DNA of 64,000 nucleotides from Actinokineospora baliensis (GCF_016907695.1 NZ_JAFBCK010000001.1:1054001-1118000); one strand, 5' to 3'; shown: positions 24,176-32,494, numbered from the stretch's first letter. The notes: generated by a model from the letters alone, not told the origin. Numbers and translations: made by a program.

Positions 24176-24772
24176 ATGGACCAGCCGGAGATCACCCTTG
24201 AGATGCGGGCCAGCGCCCGGTCCAACCCCAACAGCTGGCTTTATGTGATCGACCCCGAGTTCGGCAGGCACGAGGAGGTGCCGCCGTGGGGGGTGGTCGG
24301 CGCCTACCCGGTGGACGACCGGGGCGAGATCGGCGAGCGGTTCCGCGCCAACCGCGACTACCGCCCGTCACCCACGGCGCTGCGGATGCCGGTTCCGTCG
24401 AACCGGTTGGAGAAGGTGCTGCAGCTGATCCACGCCAGATACCGCCCCCAGGCGGATTTGCTGCCGGAGCTGCGCGACGCGACATTGTTGATCTTCGCTA
24501 GGTCGTCGCGGGACCGCGCGGTGACCGGGTTCCCCAACCACGACGGAACGGTGATGGTGCCCGCGTGCACCTCTCCCGCGCACGTGCCGCCCGCGTGGCC
24601 GGGGTGGCGGGCGGTGCGCGGGCACGAGGTGGCCGCGCTGCTGCACGGCCACCCGCTGGTGGTCAACCCGCAGGGCCCGATCACCGCTGTCGTGCCCGCC
24701 GCGCACCTGGGCGCTACTCGGTCCGCTCCCGCGCGAGCGCGGCGAGAAAGGCACGCGATTCACCAGGGCTGA
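24176..24772 (+). CDS. Type VII secretion system-associated protein (SseB-like region)
   Basis: The 198-residue protein starts at ATG with a GGGAGG site. Its layout is known from actinobacterial type VII-associated proteins: EITLEMRASARSNPNSWLYVIDPEF, PPWGVVGAYPVDDRGEIGERFRANRDYRPSP, then a domain resembling the SseB N-terminal fold (LEKVLQLIHARYRPQADLLPELRDATLLIFA, FTSPAHVPPAWPGWRAVRG-like). The C-terminal 20 residues are basic and overlap the convergent DUF5753 gene by 59 bp. Role in export is unknown; position beside PE/PPE/EspG supports the label. It lacks a signal peptide. Confidence 0.75.
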   Translation: MDQPEITLEMRASARSNPNSWLYVIDPEFGRHEEVPPWGVVGAYPVDDRGEIGERFRANRDYRPSPTALRMPVPSNRLEKVLQLIHARYRPQADLLPELRDATLLIFARSSRDRAVTGFPNHDGTVMVPACTSPAHVPPAWPGWRAVRGHEVAALLHGHPLVVNPQGPITAVVPAAHLGATRSAPARARRERHAIHQG

Positions 24773-25577
24773 GCGCCCGGTCGGCGAGCGAGGCCAGCAC
24801 CGCCCGGTAGGCCTCGACCTCCTCCCCCTCCACGAACTGGCACGACGTCTCGCTCTCCACGCAGACGACCGGCTTGAAGTCGGCGAACTCCAACAACCGG
24901 AACGACCCGGCCGCCACCGCGCCCACCCCGCGCTCGCCGGGCACCACGCGGATGGTGACGTTGGGCCGGTCGCAGGTGCGCACCAGGTCGCGCGCCTGGT
25001 CGGCCAGCACCTCCGGACCGCACACCGGCAACCGCAGCGCGCTCTCGTGGATGAGGAACACGCACTCCGGCGCCCCGTCCCGCTTCACGAACTGCCGCCG
25101 GGTCAGCTTCGCCACCACCCGCGCGTCCCGCTCCCCCGGCGACGCGGTCACGTCGACGGCCACCAGCGCCCGCGCGTAGTCGTCGGTCTGCAGCGGCGCC
25201 GGGACGACGAGCACGTCGAGGCCGCGGATGGTGACGGCCTGGGCCTCGTGGTCGATGAGCGCGTGCAGGTGGCGCGGCAGCCGGTCGCTGTTGACCCTGC
25301 TCCAGGTGGGGGCGCGCAGTTCGTCGCAGGTGGCCATCATCCGGTCCCGCTCGTCGCCGGTGACCCCGCAGACCTGCAGGAAAGCGGCGAGGTCGGAGCT
25401 GGAGACACCGCGGGTGCCCAGGAACATCCGCGACAGCTTGCTCTTGGACCAGCCCAGCCGCTGGCAGGTCCGCACCCCGTTGAGGTTCGCCCGCACCATG
25501 GCCAGCCGCATGCTCTCGCCGAGTTCCCTGGCCCGGATTGTGGGCTCTGGTTTGTTCACGGCACATGATGTGCACAT
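24714..25577 (-). CDS. Helix-turn-helix regulator with C-terminal DUF5753 (Scr1-type)
   Basis: From ATG 25577 the protein has about 287 residues (GTG 25559 is also possible). An XRE-type HTH (REL...LRLAMVRANLNGVRTCQRLGWSKSKLSRMFLGTRGVSSSDLAAFLQVCGV) occupies roughly 15-80, followed by the DUF5753 domain with the family-typical LIDHEAQAVTIRGLDVLVVPAPLQTDDYARAL and RLPVCGPEVLADQ. Such proteins are very numerous in Streptomyces and relatives and usually pair with a DUF397 gene. None is seen here: the gene is flanked by a convergent T7SS gene and a divergent SRPBCC gene. It is therefore an orphan antitoxin-like regulator. Confidence 0.88.
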   Translation of the reverse strand: MCTSCAVNKPEPTIRARELGESMRLAMVRANLNGVRTCQRLGWSKSKLSRMFLGTRGVSSSDLAAFLQVCGVTGDERDRMMATCDELRAPTWSRVNSDRLPRHLHALIDHEAQAVTIRGLDVLVVPAPLQTDDYARALVAVDVTASPGERDARVVAKLTRRQFVKRDGAPECVFLIHESALRLPVCGPEVLADQARDLVRTCDRPNVTIRVVPGERGVGAVAAGSFRLLEFADFKPVVCVESETSCQFVEGEEVEAYRAVLASLADRALSPGESRAFLAALARERTE

Positions 25578-25691
25578 GCCACCAGGGCAACGGAAGATTC
25601 TCCACCCGAACCGGGCGGCGTTGAGCCGGTGGCAATCGCGCACGGTAGGTGGATAGTTGCCGCTGACCTCGGCGATGTCGGTACCACGACT

Positions 25692-25697
25692 TATAGT
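25692..25697 (+). promoter_or_regulatory. Possible -10 element of a leaderless SRPBCC transcript
   Basis: TATAGT lies six bases before the GTG start at 25704, so transcription beginning about seven bases after it would start at the initiation codon. No good -35 is visible at 17 bp and no ribosome-binding site precedes the GTG, as expected for a leaderless mRNA. Confidence 0.4.
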
Positions 25698-25703
25698 CGG
25701 GCG

Positions 25704-26174
25704 GTGACCGATCCCCTGCGCCGCACGGATTCCTGGACCCGCTCAGACCCGATCGCGGTGTCCGACCCCGGCCTGACCCAGGACGCGGGCTGGCAGATCG
25801 GCGTGTCCCGCACCCTGCCGCACCCGCTGGCGAAGGTGTGGGACCTGATCAGCGGCACAACCGGCATCTCGATGTGGCTCGGCGCGGGCGCCACCCTGTC
25901 CCCCACCCGAGGCACCCGCTACCAAACCCGCGACGGCGCGGTAGGCGACGTCCGCGGCTACCGAGAACGCGACCGGATCCGGATCACCTGCAAACCCCCC
26001 GGCTGGGACCACTTCACCACCATCCAGGTCACCGTCTCGGCCAAAGCCCCCGACAAGACCCTCCTCCGCTTCCACCAAGAATGGCTCGCCGACGCGGGCG
26101 AACGCCTCCGCCAACGCGACCACTGGACCACCGTGATGGACCGGGTCGCCGGAGCCCTGGACTCCACGCCGTAA
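25704..26174 (+). CDS. SRPBCC (START/AHSA1-like) domain protein
   Basis: The 156-residue product begins at GTG 25704. After a short acidic leader the single domain runs QIGVSRTLPHPLAKVWDLISGTTGISMWLGAGATL, then RTRYQTRDGAVGDVRGYRERDRIRITCKPPGW and FHQEWLADAGERLRQRDHWTTVMDRVAGAL, the strand-helix order of SRPBCC polyketide-cyclase-like proteins. A hydrophobic ligand is expected but unknown. It is divergent from the DUF5753 regulator, which could control it, and it lies 17 bp upstream of the PIN-like gene in the same direction. Confidence 0.8.
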   Translation: MTDPLRRTDSWTRSDPIAVSDPGLTQDAGWQIGVSRTLPHPLAKVWDLISGTTGISMWLGAGATLSPTRGTRYQTRDGAVGDVRGYRERDRIRITCKPPGWDHFTTIQVTVSAKAPDKTLLRFHQEWLADAGERLRQRDHWTTVMDRVAGALDSTP

Positions 26175-26191
26175 CAAGATCTTCCACCGCT

Positions 26192-27250
26192 ATGGTCGCG
26201 GACGTGGTGGACCAGAAGAGCGGGCTGTACGCGGGGTTCGAGGGATACCGGAGCCCAACCCAGCAACAACTGCGCCAAGTGCTGACGACCGGCATCGTCG
26301 TGCCAGACACCAACCTGCTGCTCAACCTCTACCGCTACACCGCGACCGCGCGGGACGCGCTGCTGAAGACGTTGGAGAAGCTGCCGACGTTGTGGGTGCC
26401 GCACCAGGTCTTGGCAGAGTTCTGGCGCAACCGGGAGACCGTGCTACGCGACCCGGGCGACGCCACCAAAATCACAAAAAGTCTGGAGAAGCACCAGGAG
26501 GACCTCCGCGAAGAACTGCGAGCGTGGTCGAACCGGGTGAACCTCACGCCGGAGGAACGAGACGCCCTCATCGCAGTGCTGGACAAGGGGTTCACCAGCG
26601 CAGTCGCCACGGTCTCGGAGTTGGCTTCCTCATCCATGCACAAGTTCCACCACGACACGAATCAAGACAGCGTGCTGGCAGCAATGGAACCGATCCTCGA
26701 CGGACGGGTTGGCCCACGGCTGGCGAAGAAGGCACATGACGCGGCCGTGGCAGAAGGTCGGCGCCGTACACAGGCGTCGGAACCGCCCGGGTACAAAGAC
26801 AAGAAGAAGGATGACGCCAAGGCGGTTGGCGACTACCTCGTCTGGGAGCAGACTCTGGTGGAGGCCACGGACCGCGGCGTCGACGTTCTGTTCGTCACCG
26901 GTGACACGAAGGAAGACTGGTGGCGCGAGGAGGGTGGCCAACGACGCGGTCCCCGTGTTGAGTTGGTTGACGAGATGCAGGCGAGGTGCGGGACGAACCT
27001 CTACATGATCCGGCCCGCCCAACTGCTCGAACTAGCCAAGGCCGAACTCGACATTGACGTCAGCTTCGCGTCTATGCAAGAGATCGAGCGGGTAAACCGC
27101 TACCTCAGCGCACTCGGAGCCAGCAAGGACCCGCAGGAGACACACCGAAACATAGAGAAGATAGTCGGCATATTTGCCGCCAACCCAGAACTGACCGACA
27201 GATTCGTCAGGCGCATGCGAGCAGGTCGCGCAAGTGACAGACCTAGTTAG
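26192..27250 (+). CDS. PIN-like domain ribonuclease candidate (PIN_8 type)
   Basis: The 352-residue protein contains a PIN-like fold split by a helical insertion. VVPDTNLLLNLYRY holds the first catalytic aspartate, VPHQVLAEFWRNRE gives the conserved glutamate, and DYLVWEQTLVEATDRG plus VLFVTGDTKEDWW give the later acidic residues. A coiled-coil-like helical insert (about 95-170) follows the first half, and the last 80 residues are helical and charged. Members are thought to cut RNA and several occur in defence or toxin contexts. No VapB-type antitoxin is adjacent. Codon usage is less GC-biased than in its neighbours, consistent with transfer. Confidence 0.8.
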   Translation: MVADVVDQKSGLYAGFEGYRSPTQQQLRQVLTTGIVVPDTNLLLNLYRYTATARDALLKTLEKLPTLWVPHQVLAEFWRNRETVLRDPGDATKITKSLEKHQEDLREELRAWSNRVNLTPEERDALIAVLDKGFTSAVATVSELASSSMHKFHHDTNQDSVLAAMEPILDGRVGPRLAKKAHDAAVAEGRRRTQASEPPGYKDKKKDDAKAVGDYLVWEQTLVEATDRGVDVLFVTGDTKEDWWREEGGQRRGPRVELVDEMQARCGTNLYMIRPAQLLELAKAELDIDVSFASMQEIERVNRYLSALGASKDPQETHRNIEKIVGIFAANPELTDRFVRRMRAGRASDRPS

Positions 27251-27263
27251 CCCGTAGCCGACT

Positions 27264-28076
27264 TCAGGCGAGTGGTGCGCAGGTGGGGGTGGTGGCGGTG
27301 ATGCCGAGTTCCGCGTTCCCGTTGGCGCCCTTGGCGAGGGACACCGTGAGGTTGGTGTCGTCCATGGTGGCGGTGAAGTAGTCGGGTTGGGTGGGGCGGG
27401 GGTCCACCTTCCAGGACTTCAGGGTGGCTATGGCTTCCCGTTTGATGCGGACCACGTCGGCGTCGGCACCGAGGTCGGTCCTGCTCGAGACGGACCACTG
27501 GGCGCCTCTACCGTCCGCCGTGTCGCATGTGGACAGAGAAGCGTTGTCGATCGAGTCGTTGGTGGGGAACAAGGGTTCCGCAACCCCTGCGGCGGTGGCG
27601 ATCTTGTTGGCGGCGCGGGAGGCTCGGCCGAAGCTGATGCCCAGGGCGGACCGCTGGGGGGCGGTGAGGTCGGGGCGCAGGGGCATGGCCAGCTCTTGGT
27701 GGCGGCCGCCGATCGAGCACTTCGCCTTTTCTGCTCGGATCTTGCCGTCGCGCAGGCCCAGGCGGATGTTGGACGGGCCGATGAGGATGACCGACCAGTT
27801 GTCGACCGGGAGTTGGGGTTGCCAGCCCGCAGCGATGCCATGCTGGCGCAGGTCTTCCGGCGTGACCGAGGTCGGGGCGTCGGCCCACATGGCGACGCTG
27901 TTGTCGGGGTTGCCGTCGAAGACGCTGCCGCAGGTCAAAGCTTCGAACTTGGGGTCGGGGGCGATCTCGCGCAGGAACTCGGTCACGGCGCCCTGGAACT
28001 CCTGGGGCACCGGGACCGGTTCGGCCGTGGAACACCCGGCCAGCAACACGAGTACCGCGAGCGCGGCCAACCTCAC
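27264..28076 (-). CDS. Lipoprotein ending the lipase/EspG/WXG operon (candidate immunity or partner protein)
   Basis: GTG 28076 overlaps the hydrolase stop by GTGA. The 270-residue product starts VRLAALAVLVLLAGC, with a lipobox LAGC and lipid-modified Cys15, so the mature protein is anchored outside the membrane. The rest is soluble with four or five further cysteines (ALTCGS, EKAKCSIGG, LSTCDTADG, TPTCAPLA). It has no recognised domain. Tight coupling to a probable type VII secreted hydrolase suggests that it binds or neutralises the hydrolase at the cell surface; this is inference, as no immunity family is recognised. Confidence 0.78.
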   Translation of the reverse strand: MRLAALAVLVLLAGCSTAEPVPVPQEFQGAVTEFLREIAPDPKFEALTCGSVFDGNPDNSVAMWADAPTSVTPEDLRQHGIAAGWQPQLPVDNWSVILIGPSNIRLGLRDGKIRAEKAKCSIGGRHQELAMPLRPDLTAPQRSALGISFGRASRAANKIATAAGVAEPLFPTNDSIDNASLSTCDTADGRGAQWSVSSRTDLGADADVVRIKREAIATLKSWKVDPRPTQPDYFTATMDDTNLTVSLAKGANGNAELGITATTPTCAPLA

Positions 28077-29395
28077 GGCTGTCGCTCCACTTTGTACTGA
28101 TGGGTCTCCACCGACGTGCCGCCGAAGAACACCCCCGCGCTGTCGCGGAAGCGGACCACCGACGGGTCGGTGCTGGTGTCCAGTTGCCTGGCCGCGTCGG
28201 TGTAGTTGCCGTTGATGGCGTGGTTGCCGCCGATGGTGCCGGTCTGGTGGTCGAACTTCACCGTCGTCCGGTTGTCGCTGGCCGGGTTCTCCGCCGCGTC
28301 GAGGTGCGGGACGATGTCGCCGTTGTTCTCCAGGGACAGCATCTGCACCCGCTCGTCCACGGTGATCCCGCCGACGGGCGAGCCCGCGGTCACCACGTGC
28401 GTGACGTTGTACCCGTCGGCCAGCAACGGGTCCACCGACCGAGCGGCCACGATCCCGCCCTGGCTGTGGCCGACCAGCATCAGCGGCGCGTCCTTGGGCA
28501 CACCGGCCGCGCGCAGCGCCTCCTGGATGCCCTCCTGCAGCACGGTCGGGTTGCCCGCGATGGCGTCGACGTTGGTGCCGAAGTCGTTGGCGCTGCCGCC
28601 GTCGCCGCCGGGCAGGTTCCACACCTTGGTGCCCGGGACGTCCACGATGTAGGCGACGGTGCCGTCGGGCTGCACGACCCGGCGGATGTCGATGTTGGCG
28701 TCGGTGCCGTTGCGGTGGTCGAGGCCGTTGAACAGCTCGCCCAGGTTCGACGGCGGGTCGACGGCGATCGGGTCGCGGTCGATGCCGAGGTCGGTCAGCT
28801 TGGGGTCGCCGTCGGGGTAGGCGGCGGCGACGAGGTCGGTGAGGGTGGCCAGGTCGGTCGGCAGGCCGAGCGCGGACAGGGCACCCGGGGTCATGCCGAG
28901 CACGTCGTCGATCATGCCGGGGTGTTCGACGAGCCAGCGCTGCCAGTCGCCGTCGTAGTTGAGCAGGATGTCGGCGGCGATGAACGCGCCAGCACCGGCG
29001 GCGAGGCCCGGCGAGGTGGCCACGGCGGCACCGGCGAGCCAGCGGCCCGCCTCCAGCGCTTTGGCGTTGAGGTCGTCGACCATGTGGTACGCCTGGTTGG
29101 TGGCCTGGAAGGTGATCCCGCGCAGGCCGATTCCCGCCGACGTCGCGGTCAGCCCGCTCGGGCCGTCCAGCGCGCCGAGCATCGCGAACTCGAACCGCGC
29201 CGCGCCAGCCGGGTTGAGCACGGCGGAGGCCAGCAGGTCCGGGTCGGCCAGGTACTTGTGGCTGGTCACCGCGATGGCGAGGGTCTCGCCCGCGATGTCG
29301 TCGGTGAGGTCGCCCATCGCGGCGAGGTCCTCGTAGAACGCCTCGGTGCCGCCCGCGCCGCCGCCGACGGTCAGGTTGGTCACGGGGTTGCTCAT
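28073..29395 (-). CDS. Alpha/beta hydrolase (lipase/esterase), candidate type VII secreted effector
   Basis: The 440-residue protein has a helical N-terminal half (about 1-200; ETLAIAVTSHKYLADPDLLASAVLNPAGAARF and long Ala-rich helices including a hydrophobic hairpin LAGAAVATSPGLAAGAGAFIAADIL) and a C-terminal alpha/beta hydrolase. The nucleophile is Ser311 in LVGHSQGG, with Asp360 in NNGDIVPHLD and His392 in GGNHAINGNY as the likely triad. It lacks a Sec signal peptide. Position after WXG-like and EspG-like genes, with 4-bp overlaps on both sides, suggests export by an ESX system. The N-terminal helices would be the targeting domain. Substrate is unknown; lipid esters are plausible. Confidence 0.82.
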   Translation of the reverse strand: MSNPVTNLTVGGGAGGTEAFYEDLAAMGDLTDDIAGETLAIAVTSHKYLADPDLLASAVLNPAGAARFEFAMLGALDGPSGLTATSAGIGLRGITFQATNQAYHMVDDLNAKALEAGRWLAGAAVATSPGLAAGAGAFIAADILLNYDGDWQRWLVEHPGMIDDVLGMTPGALSALGLPTDLATLTDLVAAAYPDGDPKLTDLGIDRDPIAVDPPSNLGELFNGLDHRNGTDANIDIRRVVQPDGTVAYIVDVPGTKVWNLPGGDGGSANDFGTNVDAIAGNPTVLQEGIQEALRAAGVPKDAPLMLVGHSQGGIVAARSVDPLLADGYNVTHVVTAGSPVGGITVDERVQMLSLENNGDIVPHLDAAENPASDNRTTVKFDHQTGTIGGNHAINGNYTDAARQLDTSTDPSVVRFRDSAGVFFGGTSVETHQYKVERQP

Positions 29396-30177
29396 GCCAG
29401 CGCCTCCGCCAGGTAGGGGGCCACCCAGACCCCGAGGTCTTCGCGGTCGACCGGCACCAGCTCGACCAGCTTGCGGGCCGCCCCGTGCGCGGCGGGCCGG
29501 ATGCCGACCCAGCCGGTGTCGCTGTGCAGCCAGTGCACCTGCGCGCTGTGCACCGAACCGTCGACGAGCGCGGTGACCAGGCAGCGCAGCACCCCGTCGG
29601 TGCGGCGCACGACCTGCAGCGCGAACTCAGCTTCGTCCTTGGGCAGCTTCAACTCGGCCAGCACGTACCCCGGAGCGTCCGGGTCTGCCTCGCGCAGCAG
29701 GTCCGCGACGCCGAGCTCGTGCAGGGCGGCCAGCGGCACGACACCGGTCAACGGCTCGGCGTCGTCACCGCCGTCCAGCGCGGCGCCGATCCCCGCTTCC
29801 TCACCCGGCACGGCGCGCACCAGCTCACGCCCCAGGTCAGTCGCGGTGAACAGCGAGATCTCCACGCCCGCGTCCGGCAACAGGAACAGCGAAGCGCCCA
29901 GCTCACCGGCGATCGCGTGCAGGCTGCGCGACCCCCGCGCACCCACGGTCGCCGTGGTCTCCAGGAACAGCTTGGGCGAGGCGATGACCCGCACGTTGGC
30001 CGCGACCGACGGGTGGATCTCGCCGTCGCGCAGGACGCCCTTCTCGGCGAGGTCGCCGACGGCGGCGATGTCGGGGGCGGGCTTCCAGTCCGGCGGCATG
30101 TCCGCGCCGAGCTGGGCCACGAGGTAGGCGTACTCGGCCGCGGTCAGCGTCAGCCGGTGCGCTGCGGGGGTGCTCAC
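29392..30177 (-). CDS. EspG-like secretion chaperone of the lipase operon
   Basis: The 261-residue protein begins at a GTG that overlaps the WXG-like gene stop (GTGA). Its plan (TLTAAEYAYLVAQLG, LAEKGVLRDGEIHPSVAANVRVIASP, ALHEL-VADLL, then FALQVVRRTDGVLRCLVTALVDGSVHSAQVHWLHSDTGWVGIRPA) parallels EspG folds: an N-terminal winged segment and a repeated antiparallel sheet. Similarity to the EspG at 21424-22239 is weak by eye. It probably escorts the WXG-like protein or the hydrolase to an ESX translocon. The assignment is moderate. Confidence 0.7.
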   Translation of the reverse strand: MSTPAAHRLTLTAAEYAYLVAQLGADMPPDWKPAPDIAAVGDLAEKGVLRDGEIHPSVAANVRVIASPKLFLETTATVGARGSRSLHAIAGELGASLFLLPDAGVEISLFTATDLGRELVRAVPGEEAGIGAALDGGDDAEPLTGVVPLAALHELGVADLLREADPDAPGYVLAELKLPKDEAEFALQVVRRTDGVLRCLVTALVDGSVHSAQVHWLHSDTGWVGIRPAAHGAARKLVELVPVDREDLGVWVAPYLAEALA

Positions 30178-30698
30178 GCGACCCCCCTGGCCCGCATGAA
30201 GTCACCGACGTCGAGCCACTGCTTGTCACCGGCGGGCGGCAGGCTGTGCGGCTGGTACCGCCACCCCTCCCACGGCGGCCGGGGCGGGCTCGGCGGCGAC
30301 CCGCTGATCCCCAGCCCGGAGGCGATGGCGTTGCCGATGTCCTTCATGACCTGGTTGAACCGGTCAACGGCCTGGTTGAACCGGTCGATGGCGCCGTTGA
30401 ACCAGTTGACCACGGCCTCGCCGATCCGCTTGATCGCCGCGATCAGCTCGCGCACCTGCTGGGCGTGCCCGCGCAGCACCGCGGCCGCCTCGTCGAGCTT
30501 GGTGGCGACCGCGTCGAGCGCCTTGCGGTCACCGGCGACGGCCTCGCGGCAGCGGTCGGCAGCGATGGACTTCCAGCGCATGGCCGCGGCTTGGCGGTCC
30601 ATCGTCGCCCCGTGCGTGCGGACCTCGTCGGCGCGCTGCTCGATGCGCGCGGCGAGCCGGTCGAGCTCGTCGGGATCGCCGTAGAACGCCATGTCCAC
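30174..30698 (-). CDS. WXG100-like protein with an FN heptad repeat
   Basis: The 174-residue product opens with an ESAT-6/WXG-like helical hairpin: helix 1 through RIEQRADEVRTHGATMDRQA, a turn with W-K-S in place of W-x-G (MRWKSIAADRCREAV), then a long helix 2. A third amphipathic segment repeats every seven residues (FNGAIDR, FNQAVDR, FNQVMKD), followed by a Pro-rich linker and a C-terminal tail (WLDVGDFMRARGVA). It is the first gene of the four-gene operon. WXG proteins are secreted as dimers by ESX systems and can pair with effectors; here the heptads offer the dimer surface. Confidence 0.75.
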   Translation of the reverse strand: MDMAFYGDPDELDRLAARIEQRADEVRTHGATMDRQAAAMRWKSIAADRCREAVAGDRKALDAVATKLDEAAAVLRGHAQQVRELIAAIKRIGEAVVNWFNGAIDRFNQAVDRFNQVMKDIGNAIASGLGISGSPPSPPRPPWEGWRYQPHSLPPAGDKQWLDVGDFMRARGVA

Positions 30699-30782
30699 CC
30701 CCGGTGTCGGCCAACCTCTCGGGGGGTTCAGACGTCGCGCTGGTCGGCCCGGTTCCCGCGCCGCGCGGACTTGGTCAACTGT

Positions 30783-31691
30783 TCACCGGACCCACTCCAG
30801 GAACCGCGCGCCGTCGAAGGTCGTCCGGCCGAGGAACTCGGTGCGCTCGATGCGCAGCGGACCCTCGAACCGCATCCCGCTGAACCAGGCCCGCTGGTGG
30901 AAGACCATGTCGTGGGCGTGCAGGATGCCGTGGCTGACGGCCAGGGTGAACCAGGCGTCGCCGTGGACCTGCGAGCCCCACATCGCGTTCGACCGGTGCA
31001 GCCGGGCGCCGCGCATGGTGAGGCTGCCGATCGCCCGGTTGGAGAGGTCGAAGTACTCCAGGTCGGCGTCGGTCAGGTCCAGGTCGTAGTGCGGACCGGG
31101 GTGGTCGGCCTGCGGGAGCAGGGCGGCGATGAGCCGCTGCGCGGTCTTGCGGACCTGCTGCTCGGACTGGTCGGTCCGGTCGAAGGGGATGCGCAGGTAG
31201 GAGCAGAAGACGTCGAGGACGGTCTGGGTGTAGACGGGCCTGGCGCGGGCGAGGCCGTGCAGCACGTGCATGGCGCCGATGCGGACCTGGTCGGCGCTGT
31301 TGCCCAGCAGTTCGACCGCACGGGCGAACCGCTCGTCGGCGACCCGTTCCCGGTCGAACTCGGTGCGGTCGCTCTCCAGGTCGTGCCGCTGCCGCTCGAT
31401 CTCCTGCCTGCGTTCGTCGACCCGGCGCCTGCGGTCGTTGAGCCAGAGCGCGTAGAGCGCCACGACGGCGCCACCGGCGAGGCCGCCAGTCTTGAGCGCC
31501 TCGCCGCGGTTGGCGTTGGGTTCGGTGAGCAGCCAGCCCGCCACCACGCCGAGCAGCCCGACCGAGACCAGGATGACCGCCACCAGCCACCACCGCTCGC
31601 GCGGCGCGCCCCGCCCGATCACCGAACCCAGGCCGATGGCCGCACCAGCGGCGAACACGACGAGTCCGGTGATCAGGAAGGCCAGTCCCAC
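30783..31691 (-). CDS. Membrane protein with C-terminal pentapeptide-like repeats
   Basis: This 302-residue protein has a GTG start, two N-terminal membrane helices (AFLITGLVVFAAGAAIGLGSV; WLVAVILVSVGLLGVVAGWLL), a third weaker one (GGAVVALYALWL), a charged coiled coil (RRRRVDERRQEIERQRHDLESDRTEFDRE) and a C-terminal region with pentapeptide-like turns (ADLEYFDLSNRAIGSLTMRGARLHRS, then MRFEGPLRIERTEFLGRTTFDGARF). The central ERFARAVELLGNSADQVRIGAMHVLHGLA is typical of actinobacterial pentapeptide membrane proteins. The function of this family is unknown. Confidence 0.8.
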   Translation of the reverse strand: MGLAFLITGLVVFAAGAAIGLGSVIGRGAPRERWWLVAVILVSVGLLGVVAGWLLTEPNANRGEALKTGGLAGGAVVALYALWLNDRRRRVDERRQEIERQRHDLESDRTEFDRERVADERFARAVELLGNSADQVRIGAMHVLHGLARARPVYTQTVLDVFCSYLRIPFDRTDQSEQQVRKTAQRLIAALLPQADHPGPHYDLDLTDADLEYFDLSNRAIGSLTMRGARLHRSNAMWGSQVHGDAWFTLAVSHGILHAHDMVFHQRAWFSGMRFEGPLRIERTEFLGRTTFDGARFLEWVR

Positions 31692-31702
31692 GATCGTGGA
31701 AC

Positions 31703-32494
31703 CTACCCGGTGGCCAGCACCCGCAGGCGGTCAACGGCGCCGTTGAAGTGGTTCTGGTCGATCGGCGTGGAGCTGTGCTGCCAGAACGTCCAGTACGGCC
31801 AGTTGTACGGCAGGGTGCCGACGGTGCTGGAGTAGCGGGCCACCCACAGCGGGTTCGTCGAGGCGAACGAGGCGTTGCCGACGCACTGCGCCCACCAGCT
31901 GGTGGACGTGTAGATGACCGCGTCGCGGCCGGTGCGGGAGCGGTAGGTGGTGGTGAACTCGCGGATCCAGCTGGCCATGGCGGCCTGGGTCTTGCCGTAG
32001 CAGGTGGCGCCGTACGGGTTGTACTCCAGGTCGACCACGCCGGGCAGGGTCTTGCCGTCGCGGGACCAGCCGCCGCCGTTGGTGGCGAAGTACGTGGCCT
32101 GGGCGACGCCGGTCGAGCGGTCGGGCAGGGCGAAGTGGTACGCGCCGCGGACCATGCCGACGCTGTAGGAGCCGTTGTACTGCTGGGCGAAGTAGGGGTT
32201 CTTGTACCCCGTGCCCTCGGTGGCCTTGACGTAGGCGAAGCGCTTGCCCTGGGCCCACCAGTACTTCCAGTCGACGTTGCCCTGGTAGCTGGCCACGTCG
32301 ATGCCCGCCACGGTGGGCAGCCCGGCGGGCGGCGGCGCGGCTGCTCGCGAGACCGGCTCGTGCAGGCGGATCTGCGAGCCGAGCGGGTGGTCGGTCACGG
32401 GTGGTGCCGCCGTGGCCGGTGTGGCGGTGACCGCGATCGCCGCGGTGCCGAGCAGGGTCGCGAGGAAGGATCTCGCGCCGAGGACAATGGACAT
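31703..32494 (-). CDS. Secreted GH25 lysozyme (N-acetylmuramidase)
   Basis: ATG 32494 gives 263 residues with a Sec signal peptide ending ATPATAA. The mature protein is one GH25 domain: VAGIDVASYQGNVDWKYWW, VKATEGTGYKNPYFAQQY, GAYHFALPD, the catalytic acidic segment PGVVDLEYN (D-x-E), and C-terminal IYTSTSWW and WPYWTFWQHSS. It cleaves the glycan strand of peptidoglycan outside the cell, in growth, development or competition. There is no cell-wall binding repeat, so it acts as a single-domain enzyme. It is monocistronic; a TCACGC-N4-GCGTGA dyad lies upstream at 32598-32613. Confidence 0.93.
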   Translation of the reverse strand: MSIVLGARSFLATLLGTAAIAVTATPATAAPPVTDHPLGSQIRLHEPVSRAAAPPPAGLPTVAGIDVASYQGNVDWKYWWAQGKRFAYVKATEGTGYKNPYFAQQYNGSYSVGMVRGAYHFALPDRSTGVAQATYFATNGGGWSRDGKTLPGVVDLEYNPYGATCYGKTQAAMASWIREFTTTYRSRTGRDAVIYTSTSWWAQCVGNASFASTNPLWVARYSSTVGTLPYNWPYWTFWQHSSTPIDQNHFNGAVDRLRVLATG

